Shown here piece after piece: positions 1 through 7,378 of a stretch of DNA of 7,378 nt. Positions within the stretch are counted from its first letter, which is position 1, and the number at the start of each line of letters is the position of its first letter. The notes beneath the pieces were generated by a model that saw only the letters and a list, made by a program, of their open reading frames with translations, searched no databases and was not told the DNA's origin. The translations under genes were made by a program, and so were the position numbers. Source of the stretch: Alphaproteobacteria bacterium (GTDB taxonomy: Bacteria; Pseudomonadota; Alphaproteobacteria; ATCC43930; CGMCC-115725); assembly GCA_019241915.1 (NCBI GenBank), contig JAFAWI010000033.1, positions 1-7,378 on the forward strand, given 5' to 3'.

Positions 1-773
1 TGTCGTTTTCCTACGACGAGGAGGTCGGCTGCATCGGCGTCCGCCGGCTGATCGATGTGCTCGCCACGCGGCCGAACAAGCCGCGGCTTTGCATCGTCGG
101 CGAACCGACCGACATGCAGGTCGGGGTCGGCCACAAAGGCAAACATACGATGCGCTGCCACGTGCATGGCCATGAGGCGCATTCCTCGCTGATCCACCAG
201 GGGGTCAACGCGATCGAGGCGGCCGCCGAACTGATCGCCAAGCTCAAGGAGATCGCTCGCCGCAAGCGTGACCATGGCCCGTTCGATCCGGATTTCCAGC
301 CGCCCTACTCGTCGGTGCATACCGGGCTGATCCAGGGCGGCACGGCGCTCAACATCGTACCGCGCGACTGCACGTTCGATTTCGAGATCCGCCCGCTGCC
401 GGGCGACGACGTCCCTGCCATCATCGCCGAGCTGCGCGGCTTCGCGGCGACGCACCTGCTGCCCGAGATGCGCGCGGTGCGCGCCGACACCGGCATCGTG
501 ATCGAGGAACTGACCGCCGCGCCGGGGCTCAACACGCCGCCCGACCACGAGGCGACGCAACTTGCCGCCGCGCTCTCCGGCTCGAACGGCACGGTCAAGG
601 TCGCCTTCGGTACCGAGGGCGGGCTGTTCTCGGCCGCCGGCATCCCCGCCGTCATTTGCGGCCCCGGCTCGATCGATCAGGCACATAAGCCGGACGAGTT
701 CGTGGCCCTTGACCAGATCGCCCGCTGCGAGGCTTTTTTGAAGCGCCTGATCGACCGCGTCTCGCAGCCTTAG
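1..773 (+). CDS. argE: Acetylornithine deacetylase-like M20 metallohydrolase, 5'-truncated by the window edge
   Basis: The reading frame is open from base 3 and ends at TAG 771-773, giving 256 visible residues; roughly 130 N-terminal residues, including the first metal-binding His/Asp motif, lie outside the window. The fragment opens with SYDEEVGCIG, the M20 catalytic-Glu/metal-Glu pair typical of ArgE. It continues through the dimerisation (lid) domain with GHEAHSS (about 170-190) and GTALNIVP (about 340-362). It then returns to the catalytic domain with FGTEGG (about 606-623) and the last metal-ligand His in AHKPDEF (codon 684-686). By family the enzyme removes the acetyl group from N-acetylornithine or a similar N-acyl amino acid with a dinuclear metal centre in the cytoplasm. 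The GTG at 57 is internal and not a plausible start. Only 8 bases separate it from the next gene, also an acyl-amino-acid hydrolase, which suggests a catabolic or salvage unit rather than classic arginine synthesis. The family call is firm; the exact substrate is inferred. Confidence 0.9.
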   Translation, partial: SFSYDEEVGCIGVRRLIDVLATRPNKPRLCIVGEPTDMQVGVGHKGKHTMRCHVHGHEAHSSLIHQGVNAIEAAAELIAKLKEIARRKRDHGPFDPDFQPPYSSVHTGLIQGGTALNIVPRDCTFDFEIRPLPGDDVPAIIAELRGFAATHLLPEMRAVRADTGIVIEELTAAPGLNTPPDHEATQLAAALSGSNGTVKVAFGTEGGLFSAAGIPAVICGPGSIDQAHKPDEFVALDQIARCEAFLKRLIDRVSQP

Positions 774-777
774 GGGT
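772..777 (+). promoter_or_regulatory. Ribosome-binding site of the desuccinylase-family gene, overlapping the upstream stop
   Basis: AGGGGT lies 4-5 bases before the GTG at 782 and shares two bases with the TAG stop of the deacetylase gene (771-773). Seen directly: a strong Shine-Dalgarno-like core embedded in the upstream stop. Inferred: translation of the two genes is coupled. The site also decides for the GTG start. Confidence 0.65.
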
Positions 778-781
778 CTTC

Positions 782-1741
782 GTGTCCGATCTTCGCTTCA
801 ATGTCGAGCTGACGCCGCCCGACATTTCGCCCTACCGCGCCGGCAATACCGGCGTCGACTACGTCACTACATTTGCCGCCGGCGAACCGGGACCGCATGT
901 TGCCGTCCTGGGCCTGACGCACGGGAACGAGATCTGCGGCGCGATCGCGATCGACAGGCTGTTCCAAGCCGGCATCCGGCCGCGCCGCGGCAAGCTGACG
1001 CTCGGCTTTAACAATGTCGCGGCGTACCTCGAATTCGATGCCCGCTACCCGGTGGCCTCGCGCTACATCGACGAGGATTTCAACCGGTTGTGGTCGCCGG
1101 CGACGCTCGACGGTCCGCGACGCTCCGCCGAGCTGGAACGGGCGCGCGCGATGCGGCCGATTGTCGATGCCGCCGACTACCTGCTCGATCTGCATTCGAT
1201 GCAGTACGCGACCGCCCCCTTGATGCTCGCCGGGACGCTCGATAAATCGCGCGAGCTGGCGCGCAACGTCGGCATCCCCGAGATCGTCATGTGCGATCCC
1301 GGCCATGCCGCGGGGCCGCGAATGCGCGACTACGGCGGCTTCGGCGATCCGGCCTCGCCCAAGACCGCGCTGTTGATCGAGGCCGGGCAACACTGGGAGA
1401 AGCGGGCCGCAGAGGTGGCGACCGATGTGACGCTGCGCTTTCTGATCGCGCTCGGCACCGTGACCCGAGACGATGTCGCCGCGCTCGGCGGCCGCGATTT
1501 CGTCGCAGCGCCGAAGCAGCGGGTGATCGAGGTCACCGAGGCCGTGACCATCACCGGCAGCCGCTTCGAGTTCGTGGCACCCTATGTCGGGCTCGAGCTC
1601 ATCGCAAAGAAGGGCACGGTGATCGGGCACGACGACGACCGCGAAATCCGCACGCCCTACGACGATTGCGTGCTGATCATGCCGTCGCGCCGGCTGATCA
1701 AGGGGCAGACTGCGGTGCGGCTGGGGCGCTACGTCGCCTGA
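782..1741 (+). CDS. Succinylglutamate desuccinylase/aspartoacylase family zinc hydrolase
   Basis: A 319-residue protein starting at GTG behind a good ribosome-binding site. The zinc-ligand motif HGNE is at residues 47-50. An M14-type Asn-Arg substrate-binding segment (DEDFNR) is at 97-102, and the third zinc ligand His138 is in LDLHSM. The likely catalytic Glu is E200 in IEAGQH. Residues from about 230 form the C-terminal beta domain usual in aspartoacylases, with PYDDCVLIMPS and TAVRLGR near the end. Length and motif spacing fit complete AstE/AspA-family enzymes, which hydrolyse N-acyl amino acids such as N-succinylglutamate or N-acetylaspartate in the cytoplasm. No other ast pathway genes (astA, B, C, D) are seen, so naming it astE would be unjustified. 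Pairing with the ArgE-like enzyme suggests N-acyl amino acid breakdown. The stop TGA (1739-1741) overlaps the probable start of the next gene. Family is certain, substrate unknown. Confidence 0.88.
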   Translation: MSDLRFNVELTPPDISPYRAGNTGVDYVTTFAAGEPGPHVAVLGLTHGNEICGAIAIDRLFQAGIRPRRGKLTLGFNNVAAYLEFDARYPVASRYIDEDFNRLWSPATLDGPRRSAELERARAMRPIVDAADYLLDLHSMQYATAPLMLAGTLDKSRELARNVGIPEIVMCDPGHAAGPRMRDYGGFGDPASPKTALLIEAGQHWEKRAAEVATDVTLRFLIALGTVTRDDVAALGGRDFVAAPKQRVIEVTEAVTITGSRFEFVAPYVGLELIAKKGTVIGHDDDREIRTPYDDCVLIMPSRRLIKGQTAVRLGRYVA

Positions 1742-2250
1742 GCGACCCGGCCGCGGTCGGACGCAAACGGAGCTTTGCGCCGTTCGCGGATGCGCGTTCG
1801 CGGGTGCTGGTGCTGGGGACGCTGCCGGGCGAGGAGTCGCTGCGCCAGGTCAAGTACTACGCTCATCCGCGCAACCTGTTCTGGCCGATCGTCTTTGCGC
1901 TGTTCGAACAGCCGCTCGATCCGGACTACGACGCGCGGGTGCGTTTCCTCGCCCAACGTGGCATCGCCGTTTGGGACGTCTGCGCGATGGCGGAACGGCG
2001 CGCCAGCCTCGATTCCGAGATCAAGCGCGAAGTTCCGAACTCGATCCACGACCTGCTGGACACGCATCCCGGTATCCGCACCGTGGCGTTCAACGGCGGC
2101 GGCGCCCGGCGGCTTTACGACCGGCACTTCATACGGCGGCCGGACATCAACTACTTGCATCTACCGTCGACCAGCCCGGCCCATGCGAGCCTTGGCTTCG
2201 CCGAAAAGCTGGCGCGCTGGCAGCCGTTGCGCACCGCGCTCGACGGCTAA
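1738..2250 (+). CDS. Hypoxanthine-DNA glycosylase (DNA-deoxyinosine glycosylase, family 6 of the UDG superfamily); start uncertain
   Basis: Taking CTG 1738 as the start gives 170 residues, the usual family size. Recognisable blocks are GTLPG at 27-31 followed by ESL, the hallmark YYAHPRN at 40-46 followed by FW, VAFNG at 116-120, and LPSTSPAHA at 142-150. By family this enzyme excises hypoxanthine (deaminated adenine) from DNA as the first step of base-excision repair. The start is a real problem. The homologous N-terminal strand (SFAPFADARSRVLVLG) begins about residue 12, so the GTG at 1804 would cut into the fold. The only ATG/GTG/TTG nearby upstream is TTG 1666, which would overlap the preceding gene by 76 bases and give 194 residues. 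CTG 1738 overlaps the upstream TGA in a CTGA arrangement typical of coupled genes, but CTG starts are rare and no clear ribosome-binding site is visible. The stop TAA is followed within 20 bases by the convergent kinase-like gene. Confidence 0.82.
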   Translation: MSDPAAVGRKRSFAPFADARSRVLVLGTLPGEESLRQVKYYAHPRNLFWPIVFALFEQPLDPDYDARVRFLAQRGIAVWDVCAMAERRASLDSEIKREVPNSIHDLLDTHPGIRTVAFNGGGARRLYDRHFIRRPDINYLHLPSTSPAHASLGFAEKLARWQPLRTALDG

Positions 2251-2260
2251 GAAAGGATCG

Positions 2261-2283
2261 GGCGGCGGATCAGCTCCGTCGCC
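2261..2283 (-). terminator. Hairpin across the stop of the RpfC-like gene, possible terminator
   Basis: GGCGGCGGA (2261-2269) can pair with TCCGTCGCC (2275-2283), nine pairs with one G-T wobble around a five-base loop TCAGC that contains the minus-strand stop codon. Reading on the minus strand the stem is followed by CGATCCTTTCTTAG, a weak pyrimidine-rich run, so it could end transcription of the minus-strand genes. On the plus strand no T-run follows. A Rho-independent role is inferred and not strong. Confidence 0.35.
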
Positions 2284-4669
2284 GGCCAGGCTCAGGCAGG
2301 TGTTCCGCAAGCGCGGCCTCGAGCCGCACCAGTTCGTCCGCCAGCCGCCGCGCCAGGCCGGTGCCTTGTTCGCGCAACTCGGCCACACCGACGGTGCGCA
2401 GCGATTGGATGACCTCGCACAGGCGCAGTCCGCCGAGATTGGCTGCGCAGCTGCGCAGCGCCTGCAAACCGCGGCCGAAGGCGGCGGTGTCGGCCATCGC
2501 CGCGGCGCGTTCGATGCGCTGCATGATCTCGGCGGCGTCGCCGCGAAAGGTTTCGATCACCTCTTCGAGAAAGGCTTCGCCGCCGCCGAGCCGCCGCAGC
2601 GCCGCCAGCGCCTGCACATCGACCACCACGGACTCGCCGCCAAAGCGAGGATGCGCCGAGATCGGGGTCACCTGGGGGTCTGCGGAAGGTTGAGCTGCCG
2701 GCGCCCGGTAAAGCGGCTGCGGCGCGGCGGCCGGGGCCGGCTCTCCGGCCGGCCCTTCGGGAACTACCACCGGCCGCGCCGGCGGGCTGCGCCACAGCGG
2801 CAGCGAATGCAGCGCGTTCGCCAGCAGCTGCGCGTCGAGCGGCGCGGCCAGCACCGCGTCGACCTCGCCGTCGGAGAGTTCGAGAAAACCGTCGATCTGT
2901 GCCGGGTCGGCCACCGCGACGATAAACGAGGGCGGCGACGGGGCGGTCGCGGCGCGGTGCGCAAACGTCAACGCCGCCAGCACATGACTGCGGCCATCAA
3001 CGACGAGCACGCTGCAGCTACCAGCACGGTCGTCGAGAAAGCCGATTGTGCCGCCGAACCCGTCGATCCAGCGCGGGTCGCCGTGCCAGGCATGCAGCGG
3101 TTCGGCAATCTCGCTCACGAACTGGCCGTCTTCGCTGGCGATCAGCACCAGGCACTCGGCGAGGTCGAGCGGCCCACCAAAGGCCGGCTCGTCGAGCTCG
3201 AACGGCAGCGTCACGGTGAGCGCCCGCCCGCGCGCGCCTGTCGGGCCAAAGGCAATGGTGCCCCTCATCAAGTCGATCAGCCGCTTGGCGACCGCCACGC
3301 GAAACGCGTCGTGCACCGCACCGCCGGCGGGAGGCGCGGCTCCCTCGACCGGACGCAGCACCGCTTCCGCCTCGGCAAGACTGGCCGGCAACGAATCGTC
3401 GCTAACGGTGAGCCGCAGCCACAATCTGCCGTCGCGGACGCCGGCTGCATCGATCACGATGCGCACCCCGGTCTCGCGGCCGCGCGGCATCAGGTTTTCC
3501 AGCACCTGCGCGAGTTGTTTGGGCCAGCCGCGCAGCCGGTACGGCAACGCCGGATCGATATGCACGCGCAGCCGCCGGCCCCGCGCCGCCGTCTCGGCCC
3601 GGCGGTCCGCCAGCGTGTCGTTCACCAGACGATGCAGATCGAAGGCCTCGTCCTGCGGCACGAACACCCCGGCCTCGATCGCCGCGAAGTCGAGCACGTT
3701 GCTCAGCTGCGACTGCAGCCCCCGCGCGAACGGCGCCGCCGCGGGCGAGGCCGGCTCGCGCTCGATCAGCTCGTCGAGCGGCGCGCGCAGGGCCTGGCTG
3801 ATCACGGTCAGAAAGCGGGTGCGCGCCGCCTGGGCGGTTGCCGCGCTCTGCTGCGAGCGCGCGAGCATCCGCACCATGGCGCCCACATAAGCCGGCAGCA
3901 GCGTCAACGCGAGCGCAAATCCGGCAGCCAACAACGGCTGCTGGTGCCAAAACGGCGTCGTCGCCACCACCAGAGCGAAACCGGCGACGCCGCACAGGGC
4001 GGCCACCGCAAGCGCGGCGAAACCGAAGCGGAAACCGGCGTAAAAATCGCACAGCAGGTAGAGCGGCACCCACGGCGCCCCGAGCCGTCCGCCGAAATGC
4101 AGAAACGCCGACAGCAGCGCGGCGTCATAGACCAATCCCAGATGACGCCGCAGTGTCGATGCGACCGGGTCGAGGATGGTCAAGGCGAGAAGGCCCCAGG
4201 CACCGGCGAGACCGAGCGCAGCGACGATCTCGCACGCGGTGGCCGGCTCCCCCGGCATGCCCGAAGCGTCGGTGCAGAACGCATAGGCCACCGCGGCCGC
4301 CGCGGCAAACACCCGCAGCACCGCCTGTTCGTGTTCCCGGTCGCCGCGCAGCCGAAAGCTTTCGCGCACGCTCTCGATCCCGGACAGCGCGGCGACCAGC
4401 CCGACCAGCGCGGGCGCAAAGATCAACAAGCCGGTCAGCACCACCGAGAGCGGCACTGCCGCGATCGCGCCCAGATCCCCCGGCCGGGCCGTGAACGCAA
4501 GCGGCGGCAGCACCCCGGCGATGCCGAGACCCAACACGGCGAGGCGCTCGATCCGGCCCATTTCGAGACGCGGCGCTTCCAGCTCCGCCGGCGCCACCGT
4601 CAGCCGTGACGGCGACTCGCGGATGCCGAACAGCGAGGGTCCCAACGCGGCTATCGACGAGCGCAGCAA
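2270..4669 (-). CDS. RpfC-like membrane hybrid histidine kinase homologue with both phospho-His sites replaced (pseudokinase)
   Basis: A 799-residue protein if started at TTG 4669. Segments in order: two extra hydrophobic helices (42-59, 70-95); the RpfC-type juxtamembrane motif GDREHEQAVLRV (109-120); about five more membrane helices (117-133, 146-166, 178-192, 214-235, 246-266) with RRHLGLVYDA, FGGRLGAPW and GFRFG blocks characteristic of RpfC-type DSF sensors; HisKA (about 282-335); HATPase (about 365-492); REC (about 505-622); a Pro/Ala linker; and Hpt (about 680-790). The sites needed for phosphorelay are altered. The HisKA core reads SQALRAPL with Gln292 for His. The Hpt core reads LQALRSCAANLGG with Gln736 for His. 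The ATP-binding N box (NLMPRGRETG) has Arg396 where the Mg-binding Asn belongs, and the glycine-rich G1 and G2 boxes are lost. REC keeps a candidate Asp558 but has Ala609 for the Lys. The frame is intact throughout. It follows the REC-PAS kinase gene directly and should be co-expressed. Inferred role: a membrane receptor or scaffold without its own kinase activity. Alternative starts are TTG 4699 and ATG 4561. Confidence 0.85.
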   Translation of the reverse strand: MLRSSIAALGPSLFGIRESPSRLTVAPAELEAPRLEMGRIERLAVLGLGIAGVLPPLAFTARPGDLGAIAAVPLSVVLTGLLIFAPALVGLVAALSGIESVRESFRLRGDREHEQAVLRVFAAAAAVAYAFCTDASGMPGEPATACEIVAALGLAGAWGLLALTILDPVASTLRRHLGLVYDAALLSAFLHFGGRLGAPWVPLYLLCDFYAGFRFGFAALAVAALCGVAGFALVVATTPFWHQQPLLAAGFALALTLLPAYVGAMVRMLARSQQSAATAQAARTRFLTVISQALRAPLDELIEREPASPAAAPFARGLQSQLSNVLDFAAIEAGVFVPQDEAFDLHRLVNDTLADRRAETAARGRRLRVHIDPALPYRLRGWPKQLAQVLENLMPRGRETGVRIVIDAAGVRDGRLWLRLTVSDDSLPASLAEAEAVLRPVEGAAPPAGGAVHDAFRVAVAKRLIDLMRGTIAFGPTGARGRALTVTLPFELDEPAFGGPLDLAECLVLIASEDGQFVSEIAEPLHAWHGDPRWIDGFGGTIGFLDDRAGSCSVLVVDGRSHVLAALTFAHRAATAPSPPSFIVAVADPAQIDGFLELSDGEVDAVLAAPLDAQLLANALHSLPLWRSPPARPVVVPEGPAGEPAPAAAPQPLYRAPAAQPSADPQVTPISAHPRFGGESVVVDVQALAALRRLGGGEAFLEEVIETFRGDAAEIMQRIERAAAMADTAAFGRGLQALRSCAANLGGLRLCEVIQSLRTVGVAELREQGTGLARRLADELVRLEAALAEHLPEPGRRRS

Positions 4670-4675
4670 CGGATG

Positions 4676-4681
4676 TCCCCC
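4676..4681 (-). promoter_or_regulatory. Ribosome-binding site supporting the TTG 4669 start of the RpfC-like gene
   Basis: On the minus strand GGGGGA is followed by six bases (CATCCG) and TTG at 4669. This spacing is good. The competing TTG at 4699 overlaps the upstream TGA as TTGA, but its nearest purine run (GGCGGG) is only a base or so away, too close to serve well. The choice between the two starts changes the protein by ten residues. Confidence 0.45.
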
Positions 4682-4695
4682 ATCATGATGCTTTC

Positions 4696-6303
<1,608 letters not shown>

Positions 6304-6417
6304 TCTATAGACCCGCCGCTACCCGACAGGTTGCCCGCGGCGGCGGCTCGCGAAACCGTCGCAGTTACAACAACTTCCGCAGCATGATGGAATCGGCCAC
6401 AACGCGTTGAGGCGCGA

Positions 6418-6448
6418 CGGCGGCTCGACGATTCGTCAGAAGCCGCCG
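6418..6448 (-). repeat. Inverted repeat/hairpin across the stop of the amidohydrolase gene
   Basis: CGGCGGCT (6418-6425) pairs perfectly with AGCCGCCG (6441-6448). Inside, GACG (6427-6430) can pair with CGTC (6434-6437), so the whole stretch folds as a stem with a small internal loop. It covers the minus-strand TGA (6436-6438). No T-run follows on either strand, so a classic Rho-independent terminator is not supported. It could attenuate read-through into the kinase gene or protect the mRNA end. Confidence 0.35.
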
Positions 6449-7371
6449 AGCCGATAGAAGGCGGCGGCGTTCTTCCAAAAAAACTTGTCGCGGTCCTCGC
6501 GGCTGCGTTCGGCCAGCATTCGGCTCATCGCCCGGACCAGGCCGTCATAGCCGATGCGCAAGCCCGCGACCGGGAAATTGGTCGCGAAGACGGCCCGCTC
6601 GATGCCGAAGATGGAGATCGCGTCGACCACGATGCGCTTGTTCTCGTCGTAGTCCCAAGACCGGTCGCGCAGCCCGAATTCGGAAACCTTGACCCAGACG
6701 TTGGGTTCGCGCGCCAGCGCCGCCATGCCTCGCCGCCACGCCGCCAGCCCGTCCTCGCTGCGGTCCCACGGGAAGCCGGTATGGTTGAGGATGATCGGCG
6801 TCTTGGGAAAAGCCCGTGCGACCTGCGCCGCCTCTTCGAGATGCCAGAACGGCACCCGCAAATCCCACGACAAACCGTACTTCTCGAGCAAGGCAAACCC
6901 GCGCAGCCAGCGCTCGTCTTGCATCGAACCGGAGATGCCGGGGGTCATGCCATCGGGTGAGGCGGCGGTGACCGGCTTCGATCGGATGCCGCGCACCAGT
7001 GGGCAAGCTGCCTGCGCCGCAATGATCTCCTCGGAATTCGGCGTGTCGAACCACGCATGCGCGACGATTGCCGAGGGCATGCCGGTTTGGTCGTGCAGCG
7101 CCTTCAGCCATCGCGTCTCGCCCAGCTGGTCGTCGCGCTCCCATTCGGCTTCGCAATGGACGGTGGCGAGAACATTGTGGGCGGCGGCGTCGCGGCGGTA
7201 GTCGTCCGGCAGGTAGTCGCGGCGGATCGCTCTGTTGTCGCCCATAAAGAAATCGTGCCGGCCGCCGCGCAGCCCCGGATGTTTGTTCTGCCCGATCTGC
7301 CAGAAATGATGATGCGCATCGATCAGCGTCACCGCGTCGGAAGCATCATTCCAGCGCCCGTGGATGGTCAT
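6436..7371 (-). CDS. Amidohydrolase-2 superfamily protein (COG3618 type, lactonase-like metal hydrolase)
   Basis: A 311-residue TIM-barrel hydrolase starting at ATG 7369-7371, only seven bases from the window edge. Its ribosome-binding site is out of view and a slightly longer N-terminus cannot be excluded. The N-terminal metal motif DAHHHFWQ is at residues 18-25. VHCEAEWE (71-78) is the family's strand-2 block, and GIRSKP is at 128-133. LNHTGFPWDR (195-204) carries the later conserved His197, and FATNFPVAGL (262-271) is the strand-8 block. Length and motifs match the COG3618 group, which includes L-fuconolactonase, L-rhamnono-lactonase and 2-pyrone-4,6-dicarboxylate lactonase relatives. The likely reaction is hydrolysis of a lactone or similar ester, substrate unknown. 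Strand 8 has Asn265 where many superfamily members have the catalytic-base Asp; an Asn is, as I recall, common in one COG3618 subgroup. It lies 132 bases upstream of the kinase on the same strand with no visible functional link. Confidence 0.85.
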   Translation of the reverse strand: MTIHGRWNDASDAVTLIDAHHHFWQIGQNKHPGLRGGRHDFFMGDNRAIRRDYLPDDYRRDAAAHNVLATVHCEAEWERDDQLGETRWLKALHDQTGMPSAIVAHAWFDTPNSEEIIAAQAACPLVRGIRSKPVTAASPDGMTPGISGSMQDERWLRGFALLEKYGLSWDLRVPFWHLEEAAQVARAFPKTPIILNHTGFPWDRSEDGLAAWRRGMAALAREPNVWVKVSEFGLRDRSWDYDENKRIVVDAISIFGIERAVFATNFPVAGLRIGYDGLVRAMSRMLAERSREDRDKFFWKNAAAFYRLGGF

Positions 7372-7378
7372 GCGGTTG

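Noticed and set aside
734..739. Run of six T bases as a possible terminator
   Set aside because: It lies inside the deacetylase coding frame, has no stem before it, and the operon continues.
770..1630. Minus-strand open frame of 286 codons opposite the desuccinylase-family gene
   Set aside because: No family features; the plus strand carries zinc-ligand motifs in the right order and spacing.
1775..4609. Plus-strand open frame of 944 codons opposite the RpfC-like gene
   Set aside because: Its product is a low-complexity Arg/Gln/His/Ala-rich string with no domain, typical of the antisense frame of a GC-rich gene; the minus-strand frame has clear sensor, HATPase, REC and Hpt homology.
2270..4669. 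Calling the RpfC-like gene a pseudogene
   Set aside because: There is no frameshift or internal stop across 800 codons and codon bias stays gene-like; loss of catalytic residues alone fits a pseudokinase better.
6352..6382. GGAAG followed by 17 bases and GTT on the minus strand upstream of the PAS kinase, resembling an EcfG general-stress promoter
   Set aside because: The key C of the GGAAC element is G and the second element lacks its leading C; with two short elements this could easily be chance, so no promoter is called.

Overview
The window reads as chromosomal DNA of a high-GC alphaproteobacterium, most likely of the Hyphomicrobiales (Bradyrhizobium/Rhodopseudomonas/Xanthobacteraceae type). 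This rests on the strong G/C bias at third codon positions, the long spurious open frames opposite real genes, GTG/TTG starts, and protein flavour. It is an inference: there is no rRNA or other marker here. I see no tRNA, CRISPR array, insertion sequence, integrase or attachment site, and the six genes fill almost all of the window.

Layout. Positions 1-2250 carry three tightly packed plus-strand genes: the 3' two thirds of an acetylornithine deacetylase-like M20 amidohydrolase, a succinylglutamate desuccinylase/aspartoacylase-family zinc enzyme, and a hypoxanthine-DNA glycosylase-type (family 6 uracil-DNA-glycosylase superfamily) repair enzyme. Positions 2270-7371 carry three minus-strand genes. 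In transcription order they are a COG3618-type amidohydrolase (lactonase-like), a cytoplasmic REC-PAS-histidine kinase, and a membrane protein built like the DSF quorum-sensing receptor kinase RpfC. The two gene groups converge at 2250/2270, where a hairpin sits across the last stop codon. The only larger gap is 6304-6435, which holds the kinase ribosome-binding region and a second hairpin.

How they may work together. The first two genes both hydrolyse acyl groups from N-acyl amino acids (by family), with the ribosome-binding site of the second overlapping the stop of the first, so they probably act on related substrates. The glycosylase looks like a translationally coupled passenger. The kinase and the RpfC-like protein abut and should be co-translated.

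Most interesting point. The RpfC-like protein keeps the membrane sensor and the full HisKA-HATPase-REC-Hpt architecture. However, the phospho-accepting His of HisKA and that of Hpt are both Gln (residues 292 and 736), the ATP-binding boxes are eroded, and the REC active-site Lys is gone. Its partner has an RpfG-like receiver whose phospho-Asp, switch Thr and Lys are also replaced, but an intact PAS-HisKA-HATPase core. The frames are clean and the rest of both proteins is well preserved. This looks like a repurposed, non-relaying DSF-type sensory pair (pseudokinase receptor plus one live kinase) rather than simple gene decay.
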